The notes beneath the pieces were generated by a model, which saw only the letters and a program-made list of their open reading frames with translations, did not search any database and was not told the origin of the DNA. The position numbers and the translations under genes were made by a program. DNA of 64,000 nucleotides from Sphingomonas populi (GTDB taxonomy: Bacteria; Pseudomonadota; Alphaproteobacteria; Sphingomonadales; Sphingomonadaceae). The DNA lies in NCBI RefSeq assembly GCF_004208535.1, contig NZ_SGIS01000017.1, positions 39,505 through 103,504 on the forward strand, written 5' to 3'. This document shows, piece after piece, positions 25,454 to 38,061 of the stretch (position 1 is its first letter; each line of letters starts with the position of its first letter).

Positions 25454-27321
25454 TTACGCCGGCTCCCCGTCAAGCACGAACGCGACGCTGCGCGCGGGCA
25501 CCGTCTTCGCCGGATCGGCGAAGGTGACTGCCGCCTCGGTGCGGTTGAACAGCACGCTGACGCCGGTGAGCTTGATCGCGATCGCGCCCGCATCCGGCGC
25601 GTGCCAGTCCGCGTCCTCGAACGGGCCGCCGTCGGGGCGCAGCCACGCGACGTCTCCGCCGGTGAGCATCGTCGGACCGGACAAATGCGGGCTGCGCGCG
25701 CGTAGCCCCGCGAGGGCAGCGGTGAAGTCCTCCAGATCAATGTCGCGGTTGGCCCAGTCGAGCCAGGTGATCGCATTGTCCTGGCAATAGGCGTTGTTGT
25801 TGCCGCGCTGGGTGCGGCCGAATTCGTCGCCGGCGGTGAGCATGATCGTGCCGCGCGTGGCGAACACGGTGGCGAGCAGCGCCTTCACGTCGCGGCGGCG
25901 CGCGTCGCGGATCGCGGGATCGTCGCTCGGCCCTTCGACACCGTTGTTCCAGGAAAAATTGGGGTCATGGCCGTCGCGATTGCCCTCGCCATTGGCCGCA
26001 TTGTGCTTGGCGGAATAGGCGACGAGATCGGCGAGCGGGAAACCATCGTGCGCGGCGACGAAGCTGACCGAGCGGGTGGCCGCGCCGGTGAACACGTCGG
26101 ACGATCCTGCGATGCGCGTGACGAAATCGCCGAGCCTATGCTCGTCGCCGCGCCAGAAGCGGCGCACGTCGTCGCGGTAGCGGTCGTTCCATTCGAGCCA
26201 GTTGGGTGGAAAATTGCCGAGCTGGTAGCCGCCGGGGCCGAGATCCCACGGCTCGGCGATCATCACCCGGTCGGCGAGCACGGGATCGGCGGCGATGGCG
26301 GCCAACAATGGCGCATGCGGATCGAAACCGTCGGGGCCGCGCGCGAGGATCGGCGCGAGATCGAAACGGAAGCCGTCGACGCCCGCATTCACGACGAAAT
26401 GCCGCAGCGTATCGAGGATCAGCCGCTGCATCGGCGCGCGTTCGCACGCCAACGTGTTGCCGCAGCCGGTATCGTTGATGAGCATGCCGTCGGCCATGCG
26501 GAAATAAGCGGCGCCGTCGATGCCGCGCAGCGACAATGTGCCGCCCATCGCGTCGCTCTCGCCGCTGTGGTTGAACACCATGTCAAGGATCACGCCGATC
26601 CCGGCGGCGTGCAGCTTCGCCACCGCGTCCTGCAACTCGCCGATGCCGCCCGGCGCGACGCGCGGATCGAGCGCCATGAACGGCACGCTGTTGTAACCCC
26701 AGCCATTGCGCAGCCACAATGGCGGCAGATGGCGCTCGTCGATCCACGCGGAGATCGGCATCAGTTCGACCGCCGAGACGCCGATCTTCTTGAGGTGCGC
26801 GATCACCGCCGGGTGGCCGAGCGCGGTGATGGTGCCGCGTTGCGCCTCGGGCACGTCGGGGTGGAGCATCGTGAACGGGCGCACGCCGATCTCGTAGATC
26901 AGTCCGCCCGGCGTGAAGCGCGGCGGCTCGGGGAAACCCGGCTCGGGCAGTGTCGTGACGATCGCCTTGGGGACGAGCGCGGCGGTATCATAACCACGCT
27001 GGCCGAGCCGCGGGTCTTGCCGGAACGGGCGGTCGATCGCGCGCGCGTAAGGATCGACCAGCAGTTTGGCGGGATCGTACCAATGGCCCGCCGACGGATC
27101 GTAGCGCCCGTTCGCGCGGAATCCGTAGCGCGCGCCCGGCTCGATCGCTTCGATAAAGGCATGATGCCAGCCGCCCTGCCCCGCCTCGAGCCGTTGCCGC
27201 GCGATCTCGGCATCGTCGGCGTCGAACAGCAGCACGTCGATGGTCTCGGCATGTTCGGACCAGATCGTGAAATGCGTGCCGTCTTCGACTGCGCACGCGC
27301 CGGGCGGGAAAGGCGGCTCCA

Positions 27322-27322
<1 letters not shown>
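25454..27322 (-). CDS. glgX: Glycogen debranching enzyme (isoamylase type)
   Basis: A 622-aa GH13 enzyme that removes alpha-1,6 branches from phosphorylase-trimmed glycogen. An N-terminal CBM48-like domain (residues 10-100) leads into the catalytic barrel. GH13 motifs are LDMVFNHSGE, GVDGFRFDLAPIL (nucleophile Asp), VMIAEPWDLG (acid Glu) and VAAHDGFPLADLV. The ending DEFGRTQRGNNNAYCQD fits GlgX. The start ATG 27322 overlaps the pgm stop (TGATG). It is the last gene of the glycogen operon. Confidence 0.94.
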
Positions 27323-30398
<3,076 letters not shown>

Positions 30399-30401
30399 GC
30401 G

Positions 30402-31664
30402 TCAGACGGCCAGCCGGTCGATCATCGGCTGGGTGATGAGCACCACGCCCTGTTCGGTACGGTGGAAGCGCTGCGCATCCGCCACCGGGTCTTCGCCGAC
30501 GATCAGCCCGGCCGGGATCTTGACGTGCGAATCGACCACCACCTTGCACAACTGCGCACCGCGCCCGATCTCGCAATAGGGCATCACCACCGCTTCGGAG
30601 ATCGACGAATAGCTGTGCGCGCGCACGCCGGTGAAGATCAGGCTCCTGTGCAACGCCGACCCCGAGATGATGCAGCCGCCCGCGACCAGCGACGAGATCG
30701 CGCTGCCGCGCCGCCCTTCGAAATCATGGACGAACTTGGCGGGCGGGGTGATCTCGGAATAGGTCCAGAGCGGCCAGGCGCGATCGTAGATGTCGAGTTC
30801 CGGGATGACATCGGTGAGGTCGATATTGGCCTCCCAATACGCATCGATCGTGCCGACATCGCGCCAATAGGCCTTCTGTTCGAGTTCCGACCGCACGCAG
30901 CTTGCCGCGAACCGGTGCGCCACCGCGTTGCCGTGTTCGACGACATAGGGGATGATGTCGCCGCCGAAATCATGTTTCGACTCCGGATTGGCGGCATCGC
31001 GGCGGAGCAGATCGGCGAGGAAGCTGGTGCGGAACACGTAGATGCCCATCGAGGCGAGCGCGAGCTCCGGCTGGGCCGGGATGCCGGGCGGGTCGGCGGG
31101 CTTTTCGAAGAACGCGATGATGCGGTCAGCCTCGTCGACGTGCATCACGCCGAACGCGGTCGCGTCCATGCGCGGCACTTCGAGGCACCCCACTGTCACG
31201 TCGGCGCCCGAATCGACGTGCTGTTGCAGCATCAATTCATAGTCCATCTTGTAGACGTGATCGCCCGCCAGGATGACCATGAACTCGGGCGCATAGCTCT
31301 CGATCACGTCGAGATTCTGGTACACCGCGTCGGCGGTGCCCGAATACCAGCCATATTCCTCCATCCGCTGGCTGGCGGGCAGGATGTCGAAACTCTCGTT
31401 GCGTTCGGGGCGGAAGAAGTTCCAGCCGCGCTGGAGGTGGCGGATCAGCGAATGCGCCTTGTACTGGGTCGCCACGCCGATCCTGCGAATCCCTGAGTTG
31501 AGCGCGTTCGACAGCGCGAAATCGATGATCCGCGCCTTGCCGCCGAAATAGACGGCGGGCTTGGCGCGCACATCGGTCAATTCCCATAACCGGCTGCCGC
31601 GACCGCCGGCCAGCACATAGGCCATTGCGTCGCGTGCAAGCGGTGCGCCTCTCCGTTCGACCAT
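30402..31664 (-). CDS. glgC: Glucose-1-phosphate adenylyltransferase
   Basis: A 420-aa ADP-glucose pyrophosphorylase, the committed step of glycogen synthesis. Seen are [20 protein letters not shown] (nucleotide loop), [19 protein letters not shown], the sugar-binding [14 protein letters not shown] and a C-terminal left-handed helix domain ending near residue 418. It is probably controlled by allosteric effectors like other GlgC enzymes. ATG 31664 follows AGAGG with 5-base spacing. Confidence 0.96.
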   Translation of the reverse strand: MVERRGAPLARDAMAYVLAGGRGSRLWELTDVRAKPAVYFGGKARIIDFALSNALNSGIRRIGVATQYKAHSLIRHLQRGWNFFRPERNESFDILPASQRMEEYGWYSGTADAVYQNLDVIESYAPEFMVILAGDHVYKMDYELMLQQHVDSGADVTVGCLEVPRMDATAFGVMHVDEADRIIAFFEKPADPPGIPAQPELALASMGIYVFRTSFLADLLRRDAANPESKHDFGGDIIPYVVEHGNAVAHRFAASCVRSELEQKAYWRDVGTIDAYWEANIDLTDVIPELDIYDRAWPLWTYSEITPPAKFVHDFEGRRGSAISSLVAGGCIISGSALHRSLIFTGVRAHSYSSISEAVVMPYCEIGRGAQLCKVVVDSHVKIPAGLIVGEDPVADAQRFHRTEQGVVLITQPMIDRLAV

Positions 31665-31680
31665 GACTGCCTCTCTCCCG

Positions 31681-33834
31681 TTAGATGGTATGTTCGAACA
31701 TGAGCGTGCCGAGCGGCGGGACGGTGATGACCGCCGCGCCATCCTCCGCCGCCTCGACTCCGCCCATATTGCCAGCGCCGGTGCCGCCGTAAATGTGCGC
31801 ATCGGTGTTGAGGATCTCGCGCCACTGCCCGCCCGCCGGCAGCGTCAGCCGGTAGCCGGTGAGCAACTGCGGGGTGAAGTTGGTGACGACCACGACCGGC
31901 GCTTCGCCGGGTGCGCGGCGGACCCAGGCGAACACCGAATTGGCACGATCGTCGGCGACGACCCACGCGAACCCCTCGCCCTCGCAATCGCGCGCGTGGA
32001 GCGCGGGCGTGTCGCGGTAGAGGTGGTTGAGATCGCGCACGAGGCTGCGCACGCCCTCATGCGCGGGTGCTTCGAGCAGCTCCCAATCGAGCTGGCGGCT
32101 CTCGCTCCATTCGCGGCGCTGGGCGAATTCCTGCCCCATGAACAGCAATTTCTTGCCGGGATACCCCCACATGAAACCGTAATAGGCGCGCAGCGTCGCG
32201 AACTTCTGCCAGTCGTCGCCGGCGATCTTGGTGAGCAAGGTGCCCTTGCCGTGGACCACCTCGTCATGGCTGAGCGGCAACACGAAATTCTCGGAAAAGG
32301 CATAGACAAGGCCGAACAGGATCTCGTCATGGTGCCAGTGCCGGTACAACGGATCGCGCGCCAGATAGGCGAGCGTATCGTGCATGAAGCCCATGTTCCA
32401 TTTGAAACCGAAGCCGAGGCCGCCTTCGTGGACGGGCTTGCTGACGCCGGGCCAGGAGGTCGATTCCTCGGCGATCGTCATCATGCCGGGGTGCGCGCCG
32501 TAGACCGCGATGTTCATGCGCTGAAGGAATTCGACAGCCGCCCAATTCTCGCGGCCGCCCTGTTCGTTGGGCACCCACTCGCCGGCCTTGCGCGAATAAT
32601 CTAGGTACAGCATCGACGCGACCGCATCGACGCGCAGGCCGTCGAGGTGGAACTTTTCGGTCCAGTAGAGCGCGCTGTTGACGAGGAACGCCGACACTTC
32701 GCTGCGCCCGAAATTGTAGATCGCGGTGTTCCAGTCGGGGTGGAAGCCCTGGCGCGGATCGGCATGTTCGTAGAGCGCGGTGCCGTCGAAATGCTCCAGC
32801 CCGAACGCGTCGGTCGGGAAATGCGCTGGCACCCAATCGAGGATCACGCCGATGCCGGCGCGGTGGCAGCCGTCGACGAAGCGCGCGAAACCCTCGCCGT
32901 CGCCGAACCGCGAGGTCGGCGCGAACATGCCGGTGGTCTGATAGCCCCAGCTCGGATCATAGGGATGCTCGGTGATCGGCATCAGCTCGATATGGGTGAA
33001 GCCCATCTCGACGACATAGGGGATGATCTGCGCGCCGAGATCGTCCCAGCTCAGGAAATTGCCGTGCCAGTCGCGCCGCCACGATCCGGCGTGGACCTCG
33101 TAAATCGAGATCGGCTGGCGGCGCGCATCGGCCTTCGACCAGAAATCGCGGTGGTCGGCGTCACCCCATGCGTGCGCGAGCGGCGCGGTGGTGATCGATG
33201 CGGTGGCGGGGCGAACCTCGGCGTGAAAGGCGAACGGATCGGCCTTGAGCGGCTGCGGCGTGCCATCGGCGGCGAGAATCTCGAACTTGTACGGCTCGCC
33301 GGTGCCGATGCCGGGGACGAAGATTTCCCAGATGCCGGTGTCGCGGCGGTGGCGCATGACGTGCCGCCGACCGTCCCACTGGTTGAACCCACCGACCACC
33401 GACACGCGCTGCGCGTTGGGCGCCCACACCGCGAAGTGGATGCCGTCGCTGCCTTCGTGGTGGAGCGGATGCGCGCCGAGCTTGTCGAACAGCCGCAGAT
33501 GCGTGCCCTCGGCGATGTAATAATCGTCCATCGGGCCGAGCACCGGGCCATAGGCATAGGGATCATCGACCCACCAGTCGCCGCCGGCGTTGTTGGCGTG
33601 ATAGCGTAGCGGCTGCGGCGCCTTGAGCGCGACCTTGCCGGCGAACAGCCCATCCGGGCCGGCCGAGGCGAGGTCGCCGAGTGGCGCGCCGTCGAGCGTG
33701 AAGGCCGCGACGCTCTCCGCGCCGGGAATGTAGCAGCGTGCGACGATGGCCTTGCCGTCACGATGTACGCCGAGCACCGCGAACGGGTCACCATGCGTAC
33801 CCGCGACGATCGCTTCCGCTTCGCCGGGTTTCAC
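31681..33834 (-). CDS. glgB: 1,4-alpha-glucan branching enzyme (GH13)
   Basis: A 717-aa branching enzyme. An N-terminal CBM48 domain pair (about residues 1-220; [20 protein letters not shown]) is followed by the GH13 barrel with [26 protein letters not shown] (nucleophile Asp near residue 405), [13 protein letters not shown] (acid Glu) and [16 protein letters not shown]. It introduces alpha-1,6 branches in glycogen. The start is GTG 33834 with AGAAGGAG upstream. There are 27 bases to glgP and 16 to glgC. Confidence 0.95.
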   Translation of the reverse strand: MKPGEAEAIVAGTHGDPFAVLGVHRDGKAIVARCYIPGAESVAAFTLDGAPLGDLASAGPDGLFAGKVALKAPQPLRYHANNAGGDWWVDDPYAYGPVLGPMDDYYIAEGTHLRLFDKLGAHPLHHEGSDGIHFAVWAPNAQRVSVVGGFNQWDGRRHVMRHRRDTGIWEIFVPGIGTGEPYKFEILAADGTPQPLKADPFAFHAEVRPATASITTAPLAHAWGDADHRDFWSKADARRQPISIYEVHAGSWRRDWHGNFLSWDDLGAQIIPYVVEMGFTHIELMPITEHPYDPSWGYQTTGMFAPTSRFGDGEGFARFVDGCHRAGIGVILDWVPAHFPTDAFGLEHFDGTALYEHADPRQGFHPDWNTAIYNFGRSEVSAFLVNSALYWTEKFHLDGLRVDAVASMLYLDYSRKAGEWVPNEQGGRENWAAVEFLQRMNIAVYGAHPGMMTIAEESTSWPGVSKPVHEGGLGFGFKWNMGFMHDTLAYLARDPLYRHWHHDEILFGLVYAFSENFVLPLSHDEVVHGKGTLLTKIAGDDWQKFATLRAYYGFMWGYPGKKLLFMGQEFAQRREWSESRQLDWELLEAPAHEGVRSLVRDLNHLYRDTPALHARDCEGEGFAWVVADDRANSVFAWVRRAPGEAPVVVVTNFTPQLLTGYRLTLPAGGQWREILNTDAHIYGGTGAGNMGGVEAAEDGAAVITVPPLGTLMFEHTI

Positions 33835-33861
33835 CGCGCACTCCTTCTCACTGAAATCTGG

Positions 33862-36327
33862 CTATGGCAGGACGCCCCAGATTTCGCTGGCATATTGTCG
33901 TATGGTCCGATCCGAGGAGAACCAGCCAACGCGCGCGGTGTTCCGAATGGTTTTCGAATACCATGCCGTCTCGTCGGCCCAGAGCGAATCCACGGCGCGC
34001 TGCGCAGTGTGGTACGCGTCGAAGTCCGCCGCGACCATGAACCAGTCGTGATCGTAGATGCCGTCGGTGAGCGCGCGGTAGCGATCACGGTCATCGGGCG
34101 AGAACACGCCCGAAGCGATCGCCGACAGCGCCTGACTGAGTTCACGCGAGCCTTCGATCGTCTCGCGCGGGTTGTACCCGCCGGCACGCTTGGCGGTCAC
34201 TTCCTCGGCGGTGAGGCCGAAGATCATGATGTTCTCGTCGCCGACGTGATCCTTGATCTCGATATTGGCGCCGTCGAGCGTGCCGATCGTCAGCGCGCCG
34301 TTGAGCGCGAACTTCATGTTGCCGGTGCCCGACGCTTCCATGCCGGCGGTCGAAATCTGTTCGGACAGATCGGCGGCTGGCATCATCACTTCGGCGAGGC
34401 TGACGTTGTAATTGGGCACGAACACGATCTTGAGCAGCCCCTGCACCGCCGGATCGTGGTTGATGACGCGCGCGACGTCATTCGCCAGTTTGATGATGAG
34501 CTTGGCGTTGTGATAGCTCGGCGCGGCCTTGCCGCCGAACAGCTTCACGCGCGGCTGCCAGTCCTTTTCCGGGTGCGAGCGGATCTGGTCGTAGAGCGCG
34601 ACCGCCTCGACGATGTTGAGGAGCTGACGCTTATATTCGTGGATGCGCTTGATCTGGATGTCGAACAGAGCGGTCGGATCAATCTTCAGCCCCATCCGCT
34701 CGCGCAGCAGGTTGGAGAGCGCGGCCTTCTTGGTGCGCTTGACCGCCTTGAACTTCGCCTGAAATGCGGAATCGTCGGCGAAGGCGTCGAGCGCGGACAG
34801 CGCCTCGGTATCGTCGAGGAAGGTATCGCCGATCGTCTCGCGCAGCAGCCCGGTCAGTTCCGGGTTGCACTGTTGCAGCCAGCGGCGCGGGGTGACGCCG
34901 TTGGTCTTGTTGTTGATCCGATCCGGGAACATGCGGTGCAGATCGGCGAACACGGTCTGCTTCATCAGTTCGGTATGGAGCGCCGCCACGCCGTTGACGC
35001 TGTGCGAGCCGGCGAAGGCGAGATTGGCCATGCGGACGCGCCGTTCGCCGGTCTCGTCGATCAGCGAGATCGCGGCAATGGCGCGATCGTCCATGCCCTT
35101 TTCGCGGCGCGCCTGAATCAGCAGGCGCGCGTTGATCGCGTAGACGAGCTGCATGTGGCGCGGCAGCAGCCGTTCGAACAGCGGCACCGGCCACGTCTCC
35201 AGCGCCTCGGGCAGCAACGTGTGGTTGGTGTAGCCGAAGGTCGGCTGAGTCACCGCCCACGCCTCGTCGAACGACAGATCGTGTTCGTCGATCAACAAGC
35301 GCATCATCTCGGCGATCGAGACGGCGGGATGCGTATCGTTGAGCTGGATCGCGGCCTTTTCGGGCAATGTGCGGATGTCGCCGAAATACTGGACGTGGCG
35401 GCGCACGATGTCCTGAAGCGATGCCGAGGAGAAGAAATATTCCTGGCGGAGCCGCAGTTCCTGCCCGGCGGGGTTGGAATCCGCCGGATAGAGCACGCGC
35501 GCGAGACTGTCCGCCTTGTTGCTCTCGGCGAGCGCGCCGAGATGGTCGCCGGCGTTGAAGCGGTCGAGCAGGATCGGGTCGATCGGCGTCGCGGTCCACA
35601 GCCGCAGCGTGTTGACGCGCTCGGCGCGCCAGCCGACCACAGGTGTGTCGTAAGCGGTTGCGATCAGCCGCTCGCCCGGCTTCCACACGCGGGCATCGTC
35701 GCCGCTGCCGTCCGCCGCGCTCGGCTCGACGATGCCGCCGAAGCCGATCTCGTAGCTCGATTCGCGCCGCTCGAACTCCCACGGGTTGCCGTGCGCGAGC
35801 CAGGTTTCAGGCAGTTCGATCTGCCAGCCGTCGTGGATCTCCTGCCGGAACATGCCGTTCACGTAGCGAATGCCATAGCCGTAGGCGGGCACATCGACCG
35901 TCGCCATCGACTCCATAAAGCATGCCGCCAGCCGACCGAGGCCGCCGTTGCCGAGCGCGGCATCCGGCTCAAGCTCGCGGATCAGGTCGAGCTGGACGCC
36001 GAGCGATGCCAGCGCCTGCCGCATCTCGTCCATCAGCCCGAGGTTCGAGACCGCATCGCGCATCAGCCGACCGATCAGGAACTCCAGGCTGAGATAATAG
36101 ACGCGCTTGCCGCCCTCGTCATAGGTTTCCTGAGTCGAGGCGATCCAGCGATCGATGATGCGGTCGCGGATCACGTTGATGACCGCGGCGAGCCAGTCGT
36201 GCGGCTTGGCGGCGGCCGCGTTCTTGCCGCTCCGATAGGTGAGCCGCTCGACGATCTCGGCCGCGAGCACCGCCGGATCGGTGGCGCGCGGCGTCGGCTT
36301 CGGGAGAGTGGACACGGCCTTGATCAT
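33862..36327 (-). CDS. glgP: Glycogen/alpha-glucan phosphorylase (GT35)
   Basis: An 821-aa PLP enzyme that releases glucose 1-phosphate from glycogen ends. The PLP-lysine motif EASGTGNMKFALNGALTIGT has Lys near residue 672. The N-terminal part has YYLSLEFLIGR and NGGLGRLAACF. It is the first gene of the leftward operon glgP-glgB-glgC-glgA-pgm-glgX, so breakdown and synthesis enzymes share one promoter in the 203-base gap before the exopolysaccharide gene. ATG 36327 is the only suitable start. Confidence 0.96.
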   Translation of the reverse strand: MIKAVSTLPKPTPRATDPAVLAAEIVERLTYRSGKNAAAAKPHDWLAAVINVIRDRIIDRWIASTQETYDEGGKRVYYLSLEFLIGRLMRDAVSNLGLMDEMRQALASLGVQLDLIRELEPDAALGNGGLGRLAACFMESMATVDVPAYGYGIRYVNGMFRQEIHDGWQIELPETWLAHGNPWEFERRESSYEIGFGGIVEPSAADGSGDDARVWKPGERLIATAYDTPVVGWRAERVNTLRLWTATPIDPILLDRFNAGDHLGALAESNKADSLARVLYPADSNPAGQELRLRQEYFFSSASLQDIVRRHVQYFGDIRTLPEKAAIQLNDTHPAVSIAEMMRLLIDEHDLSFDEAWAVTQPTFGYTNHTLLPEALETWPVPLFERLLPRHMQLVYAINARLLIQARREKGMDDRAIAAISLIDETGERRVRMANLAFAGSHSVNGVAALHTELMKQTVFADLHRMFPDRINNKTNGVTPRRWLQQCNPELTGLLRETIGDTFLDDTEALSALDAFADDSAFQAKFKAVKRTKKAALSNLLRERMGLKIDPTALFDIQIKRIHEYKRQLLNIVEAVALYDQIRSHPEKDWQPRVKLFGGKAAPSYHNAKLIIKLANDVARVINHDPAVQGLLKIVFVPNYNVSLAEVMMPAADLSEQISTAGMEASGTGNMKFALNGALTIGTLDGANIEIKDHVGDENIMIFGLTAEEVTAKRAGGYNPRETIEGSRELSQALSAIASGVFSPDDRDRYRALTDGIYDHDWFMVAADFDAYHTAQRAVDSLWADETAWYSKTIRNTARVGWFSSDRTIRQYASEIWGVLP

Positions 36328-36530
36328 CGAAATCCCCCAGGGAAACCCGATGCGAGCCTATCGCGGCGGAAGCGCTTTGTAGAGAGCGAATCCGTCGCGC
36401 GACCGTAACGATTTTGCGAGGGCGCAATCAGGCGACCGCTCCGGCGACGTTTAGCCTTTGTTTGTCAATTTCTGCGACATGGCCAAGGCATGTCGGAATT
36501 GCTTACACATGCCACCGGGGCCGCGCGACG

Positions 36531-37922
36531 ATGATCAGGCTGTTCAAGCATTACATTCCCAACGCCGTGCTGCTGCTCGGGCTGCTCGATATCGCGCTGC
36601 TCGTGATCGCGGGCGAGGCCGGTTATGTGCTGCGCATCCATCAGCTCGGCAGCATCGTCGATCCGATCCAGCATCGCATTCCGCAACTCGCCACCTTCGC
36701 TTTGTGTGTCGAGGTCGCGATGATGGCGACCGGCGTCTACAGCGCGCAATCGCTGCAATCGCTGCGCTTCGCGCTGGCGCGGCTGGTGGTGGCGATCTCG
36801 CTGGCGGTGATCCTGCTCAGCGTGGTGTTCTTCCTCGTGCCCGGCGCGACCTTCTGGCGATCCAACCTGCTCTATTCGATGGTCATCAGCGTGGCGCTGC
36901 TGATGACGATGCGGATGCTGCTCGGCAAGGCGCTGGGCGCGCAGATCTTCAAGCGGCGGATCGTCGTGCTCGGCGCGGGCGCGCGCGCGGCGCGGCTGAA
37001 GGCGCTGGCGGCGGCACCGGGGGCGGGTTTCGTCGTGGTCGGCTATGTCGCGATGAGCGAGGCGGCGACGCGCGTCATCCCCGAGGCGATCGCGCGCGAC
37101 GCGATCTACAACCTCGCCGACCATGTCGTGCTGTTGAATGCGAGCGAAGTGGTGCTGGCGCTGGAGGAACGGCGTAACGCTTTGCCGCTGAAGGATCTGC
37201 TGCGCATCAAGACGACCGGCGTCCACGTCAATGAGATTTCGACCTTCCTCGAACGCGAGACCGGGCGGGTCGATTTGCAGAGCGTCAACCCGAGCTGGCT
37301 GATCTTTTCCGACGGTTTCTCGTCGGGCCGGATGTTTTCGAGCATGTTCAAGCGACTGTTCGACATCTGCGCGAGCGCAACGTTGCTCGCATTCATGGCG
37401 CCGGTGATCGTGCTCACCGCGATCGCGGTCAAGCTCGAGAGCCGGGGGCCGGCGTTCTACCGCCAGCGCCGGGTCGGGCTGTTCGGGGTCGGCTTCGATT
37501 GCATCAAGCTGCGATCGATGCGGCAGGATGCCGAGATCTCGGGTCAGGCGGTCTGGGCCGAGAAGGACGATCCGCGCATCACCCGCGTCGGCCGGTTCAT
37601 CCGCAAATGCCGGATCGACGAACTGCCGCAGACGTGGAGCGTGCTGAAAGGCGAGATGAGCTTCGTCGGCCCGCGCCCCGAGCGGCCGCAGTTCGTCGAG
37701 GATCTCGAACAGCAACTGCCCTATTATGCCGAGCGGCATATGGTGAAGCCCGGCATCACCGGCTGGGCGCAGATCAACTATCCCTATGGCGCCTCGATCG
37801 AGGATTCGCGGCACAAGCTCGAATACGACCTGTATTACGCGAAGAACTATTCGCCGTTCCTCGATCTGCTCATCATCCTTCAGACGATCCGCGTCGTGCT
37901 GTTCCCCGAAGGCGTGCGGTAG
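36531..37922 (+). CDS. Exopolysaccharide undecaprenyl-phosphate sugar transferase (EpsB/TIGR03013-like)
   Basis: A 463-aa membrane enzyme that transfers the first sugar phosphate to undecaprenyl phosphate at the start of exopolysaccharide assembly. It has four N-terminal transmembrane helices (to about residue 130), a CoA-binding/Rossmann-like middle (RRIVVLGAGARAARLKALAA) and a C-terminal bacterial sugar transferase domain (FKRLFDICASATLL, FYRQRRVGLFGVGF, RIDELPQTWSVLKGEMSFVG, then PRPERP). The family subtype next to prsK/prsR is the one tied to XrtA/PEP-CTERM loci. A 7-base inverted repeat (GGCATGT...ACATGCC, 36487-36513) lies in its leader. Confidence 0.9.
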   Translation: MIRLFKHYIPNAVLLLGLLDIALLVIAGEAGYVLRIHQLGSIVDPIQHRIPQLATFALCVEVAMMATGVYSAQSLQSLRFALARLVVAISLAVILLSVVFFLVPGATFWRSNLLYSMVISVALLMTMRMLLGKALGAQIFKRRIVVLGAGARAARLKALAAAPGAGFVVVGYVAMSEAATRVIPEAIARDAIYNLADHVVLLNASEVVLALEERRNALPLKDLLRIKTTGVHVNEISTFLERETGRVDLQSVNPSWLIFSDGFSSGRMFSSMFKRLFDICASATLLAFMAPVIVLTAIAVKLESRGPAFYRQRRVGLFGVGFDCIKLRSMRQDAEISGQAVWAEKDDPRITRVGRFIRKCRIDELPQTWSVLKGEMSFVGPRPERPQFVEDLEQQLPYYAERHMVKPGITGWAQINYPYGASIEDSRHKLEYDLYYAKNYSPFLDLLIILQTIRVVLFPEGVR

Positions 37923-37958
37923 GCGTCTGTATGAAAATGCACGCAAGCGCGCATTTTG

Positions 37959-38040
37959 CGGTGCCAGCCCGCTCCCCCACCCGGCCTCCCACTCAGTGTA
38001 TCCTTGATGGGAGGCCGGGTGGGGGAGCGGGCTGGCACCG
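37959..38040. repeat. Long perfect-stem inverted repeat before prsK
   Basis: CGGTGCCAGCCCGCTCCCCC and ACCCGGCCTCCCA pair exactly with TGGGAGGCCGGGTGGGGGAG and CGGGCTGGCACCG around a 17-base loop. It fills most of the 139 bases between the sugar transferase gene and prsK and should form a very stable hairpin. It probably limits read-through into prsK. Confidence 0.9.
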
Positions 38041-38061
38041 CCTTGGCCGGAAAAAAACACG

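Noticed and set aside
33763..36408. Very long open frame (881 codons) on the + strand across glgP
   Set aside because: Antisense shadow of the phosphorylase gene, with the same compositional bias and no family features.
36487..36500. Sigma-54-like promoter GGCATG...TTGCTT upstream of the exopolysaccharide gene
   Set aside because: The distance between the GG and GC elements is two bases longer than sigma-54 promoters allow, so control by PrsR here is not supported.
37923..37958. Short inverted repeat GAAAATGC/GCATTTTGC as an operator
   Set aside because: It directly follows the sugar transferase stop and abuts the large hairpin; more likely part of the terminator region.
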